Source: Pseudomonas koreensis
GTDB taxonomy: Bacteria > Pseudomonadota > Gammaproteobacteria > Pseudomonadales > Pseudomonadaceae
Assembly: GCF_024169245.1 (NCBI RefSeq)
Contig: NZ_JALJWP010000001.1
Span: 2,109,501 to 2,173,500 of the forward strand
Length of the DNA stretch: 64,000 nucleotides
Reading direction: 5' to 3'
Made by a program: the position numbers and the translations under genes. Below the pieces are notes generated by a model that was not told the DNA's origin, searched no databases, and saw only the letters and a list, made by a program, of their open reading frames with translations. This document shows positions 26,876-36,933 of this stretch, in pieces. Numbering within the stretch: the first letter of the stretch is position 1; each line of letters starts with the position of its first letter.

Positions 26876-28467
26876 ATTCCGACTGGAACGCGCAATGGCG
26901 CGAGCAGAGTCTGCCGACGCTGGCGGATGACACCTGGGACCTGATCGTCATCGGCGGCGGCATCAGCGGCGCCGGAATTGTCCGCGAAGCGGCGCGGCGG
27001 GGCTGGCGTTGTCTGCTGCTGGAGCAGCGGGATTTTGCCTGGGGCACGTCCAGCCGATCGTCGAAAATGGTCCACGGCGGTTTGCGTTACATCGCCAAGG
27101 GCCAGTGGCGCCTGACCCGCGATTCGGTGCGCGAGCGCCAGCGCCTGCTCGACGAGGCGCCGGGGCTGGTCGAGCCGATGAGTTTCATGATGCCGCACTA
27201 TCGCGGCGGCTTTCCCGGGCCTCGGGTGTTGGGTGGTTTGCTGAGCGTTTACGACGCCTTGGCGGGACGGCGCAGCCATCGCTTTCATGATGCGCAACAG
27301 CTTCGATATCTGGCGCCGGGCGTGAGGGAAAACGGTTTGCTCGGCGGCAGCTGTTTTGTCGATGCACTGACCGATGATGCGCGGCTGGTGATGCGCGTAT
27401 TGCGCGAGGCCCGGGCCGATGGCGCGGTGATAATCAATGCTGTGCGGGTCACGCAACTGCTGCGTGAAGGCGGGCGCGTGTGCGGGGTTCAGGTTGAGGA
27501 TTGCGAGGGCGGCGCGACCCTGCAATTGCGCTCCGCTGTGTTGGCCGTGGCAACGGGTGCATGGGCCGAGCGTCTCCGTCCCGCTGACGCTGCGAAGCAG
27601 TTGCGACCGTTGCGCGGCAGTCATCTGTTGCTGCCGGGCTGGCGTCTGCCGGTGGCCCAGGCGTTCACTTTTCTGCATGAGCGCGACCGGCGTCCGGTGT
27701 TTGTTTTTCCCTGGGAAGGCGCGACGGTGGTCGGCACCACGGACCTCGATCATCGCGAGGACCTCGACCACAGCGCGCGCATCTCCAGCGAAGAACTCGA
27801 CTATCTGCTCGCCGCATGCCAGCAGCAATTTCCCGGCGCCGAAGTGGGCGTCGACGACGTGCTGTCGACCTGGTCAGGCGTGCGCCCGGTGGTGGGCAGC
27901 GCGGCGGGTGCGCATCAACACAAGCCGTCCAATGAAACCCGCGAACATGTGTTGTGGCAGGAGCCGGGTTGCGTGACTTTGGCCGGCGGCAAACTGACCA
28001 CGTTTCGCCCGCAAGCGATCGAAGTGCTCAAGGCGTGTGCGGCGATGCTTGGGCGATCCTTCGTTGACGACGGCGCGCCTGTGTTTGCCGCCGTGCCGCC
28101 ACTGAGTATTCCAGGATTGAGCGGACATCAATGGCGGCGCCTGGCCGGGCGTCACGGTCGAGACCTGCCGAGGCTGGCGCAATTGCTCGGCGAACTCGGT
28201 CTGGAAACGGTCGGCGCCACCGACACGTTGTGGGCAGAACTGGCGTTCGCCTGCGAGGCGGAAATGATTCTGCACCTGGATGATTTGCTGCTGCGCCGTA
28301 CCCGTTTGGGCCTGTTGCTGCCGCGCGGTGGCGAGGATTATTTGCCTGCGATTCGCACGCTGTGCCAGCCACGATTGGCCTGGGACGATGAGCGCTGGCA
28401 GGCGGAAATCCAGCGCTATCGTTTGCTTTGGCTGCGCGATCACGGCTTGCCGGAGATCACGCCATGA
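26872..28467 (+). CDS. GlpD-like glycerol-3-phosphate dehydrogenase/oxidase paralogue
   Basis: FAD-dependent DAO-family enzyme of 531 residues. The N-terminal dinucleotide motif is [18 protein letters not shown] (residues 23-40), followed by the family segment [18 protein letters not shown] and a central VGTTDLDH. It resembles aerobic GlpD, which oxidises sn-glycerol-3-phosphate to dihydroxyacetone phosphate and passes electrons to quinone. Being placed between an AGPS-like gene and a kinase, with ATGA overlaps on both sides, it is probably a specialised paralogue rather than the housekeeping glpD. Confidence 0.88.
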   Translation: MNSDWNAQWREQSLPTLADDTWDLIVIGGGISGAGIVREAARRGWRCLLLEQRDFAWGTSSRSSKMVHGGLRYIAKGQWRLTRDSVRERQRLLDEAPGLVEPMSFMMPHYRGGFPGPRVLGGLLSVYDALAGRRSHRFHDAQQLRYLAPGVRENGLLGGSCFVDALTDDARLVMRVLREARADGAVIINAVRVTQLLREGGRVCGVQVEDCEGGATLQLRSAVLAVATGAWAERLRPADAAKQLRPLRGSHLLLPGWRLPVAQAFTFLHERDRRPVFVFPWEGATVVGTTDLDHREDLDHSARISSEELDYLLAACQQQFPGAEVGVDDVLSTWSGVRPVVGSAAGAHQHKPSNETREHVLWQEPGCVTLAGGKLTTFRPQAIEVLKACAAMLGRSFVDDGAPVFAAVPPLSIPGLSGHQWRRLAGRHGRDLPRLAQLLGELGLETVGATDTLWAELAFACEAEMILHLDDLLLRRTRLGLLLPRGGEDYLPAIRTLCQPRLAWDDERWQAEIQRYRLLWLRDHGLPEITP

Positions 28468-30014
28468 AATACCTATTGGCCATCGACAACGGCACCCAGA
28501 GCGTGCGCGCATTGCTCTTCGATCAGCAGGGCAATCTGCTCGGCAAAGGCAAAGTCGATCTGCAGGCGTACTACTCGACGCAGCCCGGTTGGGCTGAGCA
28601 GGATCCGGAGTATTACTGGGCGAAACTCGGCGAGGCCTGTCAGCAACTCTGGCAGCAGACCGGCATCGACCGTGCGCAGATTGCCGGCGTGTCCCTGACC
28701 ACCCAGCGCGGCACCGTGATCAATGTCGATGCCAACGGCAAACCGCTGCGCCCGGCAATTGTCTGGCTCGATCAACGTCAGGCTGAGGTCGAGGGTGGCA
28801 TCAAAGGGCCGTGGGGCTGGCTGTTCAAATTGGTCGGCGCCAAGGCAACGGTGGATTATTTTCGCGCCCAGGCCGAGGCCAACTGGATCGCCCGGCATCA
28901 GCCCGATGTGTGGGCGGCGACCGACAAGTATTTACTGCTTTCAGGCTTTCTCACCCATCGCTTGTGCGGGCGCTTCGTCGACTCCATCGGCTGTTGCGTC
29001 GGCTATCTGCCCTTCGACTTCAAACGACTGAAATGGGCGGCCCCGCGTGACTGGAAATGGCAGGCACTGGCGGTGCGCCCCGAGCAGTTGCCGACCCTGC
29101 ACAAACCCGGCGAAACCCTCGGCTACATCACAGCCGAAGCCGCTCGCCACACGGGCATTCCCGAAGGCCTGCCGCTGATCGCCGCAGGCGCGGACAAGGC
29201 CTGCGAAGTGATCGGCTCCGGCGTGGTCGATGCGAGCACCGTGTGCCTGTCCTACGGCACCACCGCGACCATCACCAGCACCCGCTCACGCTACCTGGAA
29301 ATCATCCCGCTGATCCCGCCGTACCCCTCGGCCGTGCCCGATCAGTACAACTGCGAAGTGATGATCTATCGCGGCTACTGGATGGTCAGCTGGTTCAAGA
29401 ATCAGTTTGGCCTGCGCGAGATGCAACAGGCGAAAGCGCAGGGCATCGAACCGGAGCAACTGTTCGACGCACTGGTCGACGAAGTGCCGCCGGGCTCGAT
29501 GGGCCTGATGCTGCAACCCTACTGGTCACCGGGGATTCGCGAACCGGGCGTGGAAGCCAAAGGCGCGATGATCGGCTTCGGCGACGTACACACCCGCGCG
29601 CACATCTACCGCGCGATTCTCGAAGGCCTGGCCTACGCGCTACGCCAAGGCATGGAGAACATCGAGCGACGCTCAAAGGTCTCGATCAAACGCCTGCGCG
29701 TCGCCGGCGGCGGCTCGCAAAGTGACGCCGCCATGCAACTGACCGCCAACATCTTCGGCCTGCCGGCAGAACGCCCGCATGTGTATGAAGCGTCCGGGTT
29801 GGGAGCGGCGATTTGTTGTGCGGTGGGGTTGGGATTGCACAGGGATTTTTCCACGGCCATTGCGGCGATGACTCGGGTTGGAGCGGTTTTTACACCACAG
29901 CCTGAGGCGCAAAAGGTTTATGAGCAGTTGTACAGTGAAGTGTATTTGCGGATGTATCGGCAGTTGAAACCGCTGTACCAGAGCATCCGCAAAATCACCG
30001 GCTACCCCGCGTAA
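28464..30014 (+). CDS. FGGY-family carbohydrate kinase
   Basis: Sugar/polyol kinase of 516 residues. The start at 28464 ([20 protein letters not shown]) carries the ATP-phosphate-binding DNGTQSVR motif, and further FGGY features are [11 protein letters not shown] and the C-terminal [22 protein letters not shown]. The family phosphorylates glycerol, xylulose, gluconate and similar compounds; the substrate here is not deducible. It overlaps the GlpD-like gene by four bases and ends the operon before a REPIN cluster. Confidence 0.9.
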   Translation: MKYLLAIDNGTQSVRALLFDQQGNLLGKGKVDLQAYYSTQPGWAEQDPEYYWAKLGEACQQLWQQTGIDRAQIAGVSLTTQRGTVINVDANGKPLRPAIVWLDQRQAEVEGGIKGPWGWLFKLVGAKATVDYFRAQAEANWIARHQPDVWAATDKYLLLSGFLTHRLCGRFVDSIGCCVGYLPFDFKRLKWAAPRDWKWQALAVRPEQLPTLHKPGETLGYITAEAARHTGIPEGLPLIAAGADKACEVIGSGVVDASTVCLSYGTTATITSTRSRYLEIIPLIPPYPSAVPDQYNCEVMIYRGYWMVSWFKNQFGLREMQQAKAQGIEPEQLFDALVDEVPPGSMGLMLQPYWSPGIREPGVEAKGAMIGFGDVHTRAHIYRAILEGLAYALRQGMENIERRSKVSIKRLRVAGGGSQSDAAMQLTANIFGLPAERPHVYEASGLGAAICCAVGLGLHRDFSTAIAAMTRVGAVFTPQPEAQKVYEQLYSEVYLRMYRQLKPLYQSIRKITGYPA

Positions 30015-30034
30015 AAAGCACACCACAAATCCCC

Positions 30035-30463
30035 TGTAGGAGTGAGCCTGCTCGCGATAGCGGTGTTTCAGTCAGCCTGTCTTTTACTGACACACCGCTA
30101 TCGCGAGCAGGCTCACTCCTACAGGGATTTTCGGTGAGCTCAAAATCCGGTGAGTCACGCAAATCCAAAATGTGGGAGCGAGCTTGCTCGCGAAGGCGGA
30201 GTGTCAGGCGACGTGATTTGATTGACCCAACGCCTTCGCGAGCAAGCTCGCTCCCACAAGGGATCTGCGGTGTGCTGAAAATCCAGCGTGGCACACAAAT
30301 CCAATGTGGGAGCGAGCTTGCTCGCGAATGCGGAGTGTCAGGCGACGTTGATTTGATTGACCCGACGCCTTCGCGAGCAAGCTCGCTCCCACAGGGATCT
30401 GCGGTGTGCTCAAAATCCGGTGAGTCACGCAAATCCAAAATGTAGGAGTGAGCCTGCTCGCGA
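30035..30463. repeat. REPIN cluster: three REPINs and one single REP
   Basis: REPINs at 30035-30124, 30171-30258 and 30305-30394, then a lone REP from 30441. The spacers share GGATCTGCGGTGTGCT and AAAATCC(G/A)G(T/C)G motifs, and TGAGTCACGCAAATCCAAAA occurs twice (before copy 2 and before the lone REP), so whole units including flanks were duplicated. The interval fills the gap between the FGGY kinase and the chemoreceptor gene; no coding sequence is seen. Confidence 0.9.
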
Positions 30464-30493
30464 TTCGGTTTCAGCTACAGCGCAAAACCAAAA

Positions 30494-32413
30494 TCAAACG
30501 CGGAAGTGGCTGACCATCTGCTGCAACTGACCACCCAACCGCGCCAGTTCAACACTCGACGCTGCCGTCTCATCACTCGCCGCTGCGGTCTGCTCGGACA
30601 CGTCGCGTACGTTGATGATGCTGCGGCTGATCTCTTCGGCCACGGCGCTTTGCTGTTCAGCCGCCGCAGCGATCTGCTGGTTCATCGACTGGATGTTCGA
30701 CACCGTGCGGGTGATGTTTTCCAGCGAGACACCGGCCTTGCGCGTCAGGGCGACGCTGCTGTCGGTCAGCGCACGGCTGTTATTCATCACCGCCGAAACC
30801 TGCTGGGTGCCGTTCTGCAGACCAGCGACCAGACCTTCGATTTCCTCGGTGGATTTCTGCGTGCGCTGAGCCAACCCACGCACCTCATCGGCGACCACGG
30901 CAAAACCGCGCCCGGCTTCACCGGCACGCGCGGCTTCGATCGCAGCGTTGAGCGCGAGCAGGTTGGTCTGTTCGGCGACCGCCTTGATCACGTCCATGAC
31001 GCTGCCGATCTTGTCGCTTTCCTGTTGCAGCACGCTCATCGCTTCGGTCGAACGCACCACTTCGCTGGCCAGACGCTCGATCTGCGCGATGGCCTCACTC
31101 ACCACCTTGTCGCCTTCACGAGCTTCGCCGTCAGCGGCGGCAGCGGCTTGCGACGCTTCCTCAGCATTGCGCGCAACTTCCTGTACCGTGGCAGTCATTT
31201 CGTGCATGGCGGTGGCGACCTGATCGGTCTCGACTTTCTGGCTGTTCACACCAGCACTGGTCTGTTCAGTTACCGCCGAGAGTTCTTCCGCGGCACTGGC
31301 AATCTGCGTGACGCCGTCGCGGATGCCGCTGATCAAGTCACGCAGGGTCACGCCCATGCGTGCGATGCCTTGCTGCAACACGCCGAGTTCGTCGCGGCGG
31401 GTGACGGTGACGTTCTGGGTCAGGTCGCCGCTGGCGATGCGCTCGACCACGGCCAGGGTTTCGCGCAACGGACGGGTGATCTGACGGGTGATGATTACGG
31501 CAGCAATCACGCCAACCAATAGCGCCAGCAACGTGCTGATCAACTGGAAGGTACGCGCCTGGGCGCTTTCGGCGTCACGGCGATCAAGCTGAATCTGGTA
31601 CAGCTGCTCACTCAGGGCGACGATGGTGGTGCCCTGATCGGTCATTTCCTTACGCGCCTGCACGGCATCGGTGTTGGCGTTCTTGTACGCCATCAACGCG
31701 CTGCGATAGCTGGTCAGCGCGGTTTCCAATTGGCGCAAGGCATCCTGCTGAGTCGCGGCAAATTGCGCGTTCAACGGTTTGAGGCTGGCGATGGCCGCGT
31801 CGATCTGGCCGACGGCTTTCTGCTCGGTCTCGGCGTTGCTGGTCGCGGTGTAACCACGCACTTCATAGCGCGCGAGGATGAACGCTTCCTTCGCCGCAGT
31901 AACAGCCTGGAACTGCTCGAAACGCTGATCGCTCAACTCCATCTGCTGCACGCGCTGGCTGATCGATTCGATCAGGTTGTACGCGGTCTGAGCGTTGACG
32001 CTCATGGTGTCGCGGGCGCTGTTGCCGGTGCGATAAGCGTTGCGCATTTTGTTCAGCGAGGTCTGGTATTCAGCGATGGTCGCCGCCTGCTGCTTGAGCA
32101 GTTTGACGTTCTCCGGACTCTTGAATTTGCTGATCAACGCCTGCTGCTGCGCGGCGAAACTTTCCAGGGTGGTCTGCACATTCTGCGCGGCGGTTTCGTC
32201 GCCATTGGTCAGCATGTATTGCAGGCGCACCACGCGCAGTTTGGTCAGGCCGGCGTTGAGCTGGGTGATATCGCTCATCCAGTTGCTGCGGTCGATCAGG
32301 CCGCCGAGGCTGGTCCAGCCGGTCAGCGCCAGAATGCAGGTCAGGGCCAGCACGAGGCCGAAGCCCAGGCCGAGTTTCATGTTCACGCTGATGTTACCGA
32401 ACCAGCTATTCAT
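30494..32413 (-). CDS. Methyl-accepting chemotaxis protein with helical bimodular (HBM) sensor
   Basis: Chemoreceptor of 639 residues. A transmembrane helix at about 11-32, a long all-helical periplasmic region (about 35-280) of the size of an HBM domain, a second helix at about 287-309, a HAMP domain ([23 protein letters not shown]), and a cytoplasmic signalling hairpin with the conserved tip ([19 protein letters not shown], then [12 protein letters not shown]). HBM receptors such as McpS sense TCA-cycle acids and related anions. The ligand of this one cannot be read from sequence. It is a single gene flanked by the REPIN cluster. Confidence 0.94.
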   Translation of the reverse strand: MNSWFGNISVNMKLGLGFGLVLALTCILALTGWTSLGGLIDRSNWMSDITQLNAGLTKLRVVRLQYMLTNGDETAAQNVQTTLESFAAQQQALISKFKSPENVKLLKQQAATIAEYQTSLNKMRNAYRTGNSARDTMSVNAQTAYNLIESISQRVQQMELSDQRFEQFQAVTAAKEAFILARYEVRGYTATSNAETEQKAVGQIDAAIASLKPLNAQFAATQQDALRQLETALTSYRSALMAYKNANTDAVQARKEMTDQGTTIVALSEQLYQIQLDRRDAESAQARTFQLISTLLALLVGVIAAVIITRQITRPLRETLAVVERIASGDLTQNVTVTRRDELGVLQQGIARMGVTLRDLISGIRDGVTQIASAAEELSAVTEQTSAGVNSQKVETDQVATAMHEMTATVQEVARNAEEASQAAAAADGEAREGDKVVSEAIAQIERLASEVVRSTEAMSVLQQESDKIGSVMDVIKAVAEQTNLLALNAAIEAARAGEAGRGFAVVADEVRGLAQRTQKSTEEIEGLVAGLQNGTQQVSAVMNNSRALTDSSVALTRKAGVSLENITRTVSNIQSMNQQIAAAAEQQSAVAEEISRSIINVRDVSEQTAAASDETAASSVELARLGGQLQQMVSHFRV

Positions 32414-32560
32414 GCAAATCCTCCAGAAACGTTGGGTTTCTTGGTCGTCAGTTAAGCTGGAAGATTGTTGTTCTTTTGAGCCAGCAGGGGTGTTAGCAGG
32501 TCTGTATCGGCCGCAAACCCGAGAGCTGAAAGGATTTTTGTCTGACAGGTTCCGTGCAAC

Positions 32561-33148
32561 TCAGCCCAGGCGCCGCGACCACCGCTGACCCGGCGCCTCG
32601 AACCCCGGATTGACCAGCGCCGTCAGCACATGATCCTGCCAACGCCCGGCAATGTTCAGATACGCCTTCGCATAGCCCTCACGCTCAAAACCCAAACGCT
32701 CAAGCAAACGCGCACTGCGCTCATTGCCCGGAATGTAATTGGCCATGATCCGATGCAAATTCTGCACATCGAACATATAACCAATCCCCGCCTCCAGCCC
32801 CTCCTGCATCAAACCCTGACCCTGATGCGCCTCATCGATGTGATAACCCAAATAACACGCCTGAAACGCCCCACGAATGATCCCGCTGAAATTGCACGCA
32901 CCGAGCATCTGCTGACCGTCCGCGGACAGCAGCGCGAAATGCATCGCCAGGCCTGCTTCGAAGGCACTGGCCTGGTTCTCGAGGCGACGGCGGATGTTGG
33001 CGGTGGAGAAGTAATCGGTGGTGCGGATGGGCGACCAGCGCGCCAGGTGCCGCTGGTTGCGCTGGTAGAACGCGCTTTCGAGCTCGGCCTGATCGGGGGA
33101 GAGGATCGCCAGCGTCAGGCGCGGGCAGGGCAGGGATAACAGCGGCAT
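32561..33148 (-). CDS. GNAT-family N-acetyltransferase (RimJ/RimL type)
   Basis: Acetyl-CoA-dependent acetyltransferase of 195 residues. The start at 33148 (MPLLSLPCPRLTL) has a perfect AAGGAG 7 bases upstream, ruling out the longer frame to 33208. Features are GYHIDEAHQGQGLMQEGLEA, the acetyl-CoA pyrophosphate loop, and NERSARLLERLGFEREGY at the C-terminus. RimJ/RimL-like enzymes acetylate N-terminal amino groups, often of ribosomal proteins, but many members have other targets. Confidence 0.92.
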   Translation of the reverse strand: MPLLSLPCPRLTLAILSPDQAELESAFYQRNQRHLARWSPIRTTDYFSTANIRRRLENQASAFEAGLAMHFALLSADGQQMLGACNFSGIIRGAFQACYLGYHIDEAHQGQGLMQEGLEAGIGYMFDVQNLHRIMANYIPGNERSARLLERLGFEREGYAKAYLNIAGRWQDHVLTALVNPGFEAPGQRWSRRLG

Positions 33149-33227
33149 CGAGCGCTCCTTGGCGAGGGATCTGCTGGCAGAGTCGCGCAATATGGTGGGG
33201 AGCGGCAAGATATGGAGAAGCTGAGGC

Positions 33228-33254
33228 GAAAAAAAGCCCGCTAGGAGCGCGGGC
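33228..33254 (-). terminator. Rho-independent terminator after the membrane-protein gene
   Basis: Read on the minus strand, stem GCCCGC / GCGGGC is followed by a run of seven or more T. It lies about 130 bases downstream of the 282-residue membrane-protein gene and separates it from the GNAT gene. Confidence 0.8.
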
Positions 33255-33387
33255 GAACCGTAGTTTCTTGAATGAGCGGGGGGACTTTACAGGCTGTCCC
33301 GGCTGGGCGCAGTGAAGAAAAATTCATGTCGCTTCTGCCAACCGGGTTGGTGTCCCGCCAGTCGATCTTCAGCGCACGATCAAAATA

Positions 33388-34236
33388 TCAGCGCCCATAC
33401 AGCACCGTGTTCATCAACGCATTGACCTGATTTGGCATCGTGTGGATCAACCAGTCGAAAGCAAGACCCGAGGTAAGCAGGTACGCGAGAACCAGCAGGA
33501 TAGGCATGAAAATGATGTTTTTGCGCAGATTGGCGTACTTGCGGGTTTTTCTGGAAAGCCAAGGTTCGTGAGTGCCGTTGTTATTGGCATGTGCACCCGC
33601 GACGATGAAGTAGGTTGAAAAAAGCATCATCCGAAGGCTTGTGTAAATAAGCAGGATCACACCCGACAGGTGCAGCAAAAACCAATGCATATCTAGCAAG
33701 ACGAATTTTTCCATTATCCCCGTCAGTCCCTGCTCATTGATGATTCGCTGGCCGTTTTCGAAATTTGGCGGCGCCTGTGTGGGCATGAAAGCTTCGTCGG
33801 TGACATACGTCGCGGCCACGCAAAATGCCAAGCAAAACAACAGCGCAACGACCCACTTAATACCCGCGAAAAAGCCCCGGTAAAGGCTATGCAAGGTTCC
33901 GCCGGCCCACAGTGAAATGGTGAACAGCGTGATCCAGGAAAGCAGGTTGAGTATCTCGGCCCGGAAAAACACATAAATCAGTCCGGCAATCACCATCATC
34001 ATGCAGATGACTGGAGTCATATCCTGGCTTGTGCTGGCGGCGTTCACGCCCGGCGGTGGATTGACCACCGTGTTGAAGGTCAGGTTTACCGAATGGCCCG
34101 GCTGATTGGCGGATTGTGGAGAATCGCCTTTCAGTACCCGATCCAGAATGGCTCCCAGAATCAGGCCGAGGATGGTGAAGAACGCCGATATGTAGATATC
34201 GACTTCCTTGGATTGGATCGTTTCGATGAAGCTCAT
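33388..34236 (-). CDS. Multi-spanning membrane protein of unknown function
   Basis: Protein of 282 residues that I do not recognise. About six hydrophobic segments are visible (approximately 13-32, 75-92, 96-113, 122-144, 184-208, 242-264). A polar stretch (34-72) follows the first, a second hydrophilic loop (about 145-180) contains NFENGQRIINEQG, and a basic loop (SRKTRKYANLRKN) precedes the last helix. Base composition is more AT-rich than most of the window. It lies between a GNAT gene and a type I restriction-modification operon transcribed in the same direction, but separated from it by about 480 bases. It has its own terminator, so it is a single transcription unit. Confidence 0.7.
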   Translation of the reverse strand: MSFIETIQSKEVDIYISAFFTILGLILGAILDRVLKGDSPQSANQPGHSVNLTFNTVVNPPPGVNAASTSQDMTPVICMMMVIAGLIYVFFRAEILNLLSWITLFTISLWAGGTLHSLYRGFFAGIKWVVALLFCLAFCVAATYVTDEAFMPTQAPPNFENGQRIINEQGLTGIMEKFVLLDMHWFLLHLSGVILLIYTSLRMMLFSTYFIVAGAHANNNGTHEPWLSRKTRKYANLRKNIIFMPILLVLAYLLTSGLAFDWLIHTMPNQVNALMNTVLYGR

Positions 34237-34713
34237 GGTTTATTGCCTTCCTTGTGCAGGTTGAGTTTCCACATGCGAACCGGTTTTCTCTGCGAGGCGT
34301 CCAGCCAGTCGCGGGATGTTAAAGGGATGGCTTTGGTTTTGCTATCACACAAGCGCACTCGCCTTACAGCCAAACTGGTTTCGTAAATTGGAGAATGAGC
34401 CGAAGCCGTGCCGCAGCCCCCAGCGTCTTTTAGTACGCGTCGAACATCACAGCCACCGGAGGGCTTGAGAATGTGAAGGAAATGACGGCCATTCGACTAA
34501 CTCCAGATGCGAAAAGCCCGCACTGGGCGGGCTTTGTCGTTGAGAGTTGCTGGGCCGGGGTAATCTGAATTGAGTTCTTAGCTATTTGATTTAATTTATT
34601 AATGTGAGTTTTTATATTTCTTTGGGATACCAACTGGAATACCGCGAGAGCTTGGATTGAGCAATATGCTTCGTATCCGTATCTCGCAGAGGGCGGCCAG
34701 AAGGATCATCTGT
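34237..34713. other. Noncoding gap between the membrane-protein gene and hsdS
   Basis: No convincing reading frame or RNA gene seen. It contains the hsd-operon terminator near 34505-34531 and otherwise AT-rich sequence (for example 34570-34640), unlike the surrounding core genome. Confidence 0.6.
34505..34531 (-). terminator. Terminator of the hsdRMS operon
   Basis: Stem AAAGCCCGC / GCGGGCTTT with loop ACTGG or similar; minus-strand reading ends in a short T-run. It lies 180 bases after the hsdS stop. The stem is symmetrical and could act on both strands. Confidence 0.7.
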
Positions 34714-36933
34714 TTACTCGAAACCGGGCAAGCTGAGCATGCCACCCTTGGTGCGCTTGCCAAAGCCGGTGGGCAACAGAATTTTGTGCTTCTTCATCTC
34801 TGCGAGTATCGCCAACCATTCGGTTTTGCCAAAGCGCAGCTTGGTGTCGTTCCAGCTATGCATGACTTCGTCCACGATGGATTCATCGGAAACCGGCCGG
34901 CCTTCGAGAATAAAGTCGTTCCAGACGGCATAGAGCGTCACAGTCATTTCGCAGCGATCTGTATCCCAGTCCCGCATCAGCTCAATGACTTGCTCAATAG
35001 TGGCCTGCTCAGTGGCCGACCAGGCACTGTAATACCCCTGCCGATGCTGCCCTGCTTGCGGAAGCGGGCGGTAAGCATGGCCAACAGTCTCGCGCTCTAC
35101 GCGCTCATACCACTGATGGGTTTGCAGCTCCCCTTCAATCGTATTCATCAACTGGCGATCATGGGGGCCAGCAGCATCGCGTAGGTAGTCACCCTGAATA
35201 GCGGCAAGCCTGGCCGCGTGCTCGGCCAAGTAAATTACTTTCTGCAGCTTGCGTTGGCCGAAGGTGCGTTGGCTATGCAAACGATGAGTGATTTCTGCTG
35301 CGAGCAAGGTCCGGGCTGTAAGCCGATCGGTGACTATGGGGGCCTGTAAGGCATCCTTGGCAAGGGCTCGTTCGACCAGGGTGGTGGACAACTGGCCGGC
35401 CAGTTGACGGCTCTGGGTTAGGCGGGTTTTGAGTTGGTCGCAGAGGGCCATGAATTGATTGACTTTGGCGACGATGCGGTGTTGTTCGCTAAGTGGAGGA
35501 AGCGGTACCGGATACTTCGCCAACTTTTCGCCGGAGAAATGTTTAATCGTAGCCCCGGTGAAGAATTGATTCAGATACCCAGAGTTAGTTGCGGTCCTTA
35601 AGCAAAACTGAAGAAAAAAAGGCGAAATACCAAGCCAGGGCCGTGCACGGTGCAGTGCTTTCTGGATGAACATATCTTCAATATCGCCCTCCCAGACAGC
35701 ACACCGTCCAGGTTCTCCTCCTTCGCAAATTACTAAGTCGCCGGGGGTAACTCGATATTCATCAAGCTCCTGTTCTTCAAATCGCATGCTTTTGAGATCG
35801 TCGATCTCAAAGTTAAACCACTGAACGTTGGTGTTGCGAAGATATGGTCGCAGTTCGCCTTTGTTCTTGGCTTTATCAAGCATCTTTCCAAGACGGGTAT
35901 TTGAGATCGAGTCGAAGCGCACCCATTTCCAGCCTGAAGGCAAAGCATATGGTTTTTCTTCTTCGTCGACCTCTGGCAATGATTTCTGCTTCTTGAGCTT
36001 ACCTTCCCTAACCAACCGTGACTTTTCCTCTGCGATGCGCTTGAGCAGGTCGCTTGCTGTTTCATCGTTGGGATCTTGCGGTACCAATTTGCCCATAACG
36101 GCAAGTTGCAGCAGGGTTTGTTTGAGGGGCTCGACACTGCGTTCAGTAGTGAACAAGGTGTGGAAGTGTTCAGCCAGGCGCTGCCAGTTGGTGGCGAAGT
36201 CTGTGGCGTTGCTGGCTTGGGTCAGGCTGTCGAGCAGCGTTTGTACCAGTTGAGCATGGGCGCTTTCGGCGTCGGCTTGCCTGGTTTCCAGGCGGTCGCA
36301 CAGGGCCATCAGTTCATCAACTTTACGTTGTGCTGAAATTGGTAACAGAGGTACCGGAACATCACCAATTTTCGCAACAGTCAAACTGACGTTTGCAGTG
36401 CCGACCATTCGACTTACCAGCAACTCGTCCTTGAAGGTGCTGAGATATGCATGAAGATACCTAGCTGATAGTTGCTGCGTATCTTTAGGTTGCACGACCG
36501 CAAGGATACTCCCAACGGCGTACTGTCCGTCTTGAAAGTGGACACGTTTCAGGCTGGCGTCACCGTGACCGGTCGATGACACCATTGGAATCATCACCCC
36601 CGGCCCTTCAAAATCAAAATGATCCGAGCTACCTCTGGCTTCGGCAGTAACAACCAGAGGAAATGGCCCCGGCACCGCATCCTTGATCCCAGTCTTGCCT
36701 TTGGTGATTGTTGCAACGGACGCCAACAAACGAGTTGGTAGACGGGCGAGCAAAGCGTTTAACGCAAACGCCCTGTAATTTTCTTGATCGGATTGTGGTG
36801 CTGTTGAGGATTCACTTTCTAGGTAATGCCCAGCAACGGTGGCGAAGAGCGCACGCCTCAACGCGGTGAAATCTTGGCATGCAACAAGAATTTCAAGTGC
36901 TTGGTCAACTACGGAGTTACTCACTGAAAGCAC
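34714..36933 (-). CDS. hsdS: HsdS, type I restriction-modification specificity subunit with extra C-terminal domain
   Basis: DNA-recognition subunit of 739 residues. Two target-recognition domains (about 60-200 and 330-480) each end in a conserved helical spacer (PLLPISAQRKVDELMALCDRL and LPPLSEQHRIVAKVNQFMAL), as in all HsdS. Type IB HsdS proteins have about 590 residues; here about 200 residues follow the second spacer (530-739). That tail contains FGQRKLQKVIYLAEHAARL and GDYLRDAAGPHDRQLMNTIE, which resembles the SocA/Panacea domain of some antitoxins. It overlaps hsdM by 13 bases. It sets the methylation and cleavage site, which cannot be read from sequence. Confidence 0.92.
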   Translation of the reverse strand: MLSVSNSVVDQALEILVACQDFTALRRALFATVAGHYLESESSTAPQSDQENYRAFALNALLARLPTRLLASVATITKGKTGIKDAVPGPFPLVVTAEARGSSDHFDFEGPGVMIPMVSSTGHGDASLKRVHFQDGQYAVGSILAVVQPKDTQQLSARYLHAYLSTFKDELLVSRMVGTANVSLTVAKIGDVPVPLLPISAQRKVDELMALCDRLETRQADAESAHAQLVQTLLDSLTQASNATDFATNWQRLAEHFHTLFTTERSVEPLKQTLLQLAVMGKLVPQDPNDETASDLLKRIAEEKSRLVREGKLKKQKSLPEVDEEEKPYALPSGWKWVRFDSISNTRLGKMLDKAKNKGELRPYLRNTNVQWFNFEIDDLKSMRFEEQELDEYRVTPGDLVICEGGEPGRCAVWEGDIEDMFIQKALHRARPWLGISPFFLQFCLRTATNSGYLNQFFTGATIKHFSGEKLAKYPVPLPPLSEQHRIVAKVNQFMALCDQLKTRLTQSRQLAGQLSTTLVERALAKDALQAPIVTDRLTARTLLAAEITHRLHSQRTFGQRKLQKVIYLAEHAARLAAIQGDYLRDAAGPHDRQLMNTIEGELQTHQWYERVERETVGHAYRPLPQAGQHRQGYYSAWSATEQATIEQVIELMRDWDTDRCEMTVTLYAVWNDFILEGRPVSDESIVDEVMHSWNDTKLRFGKTEWLAILAEMKKHKILLPTGFGKRTKGGMLSLPGFE

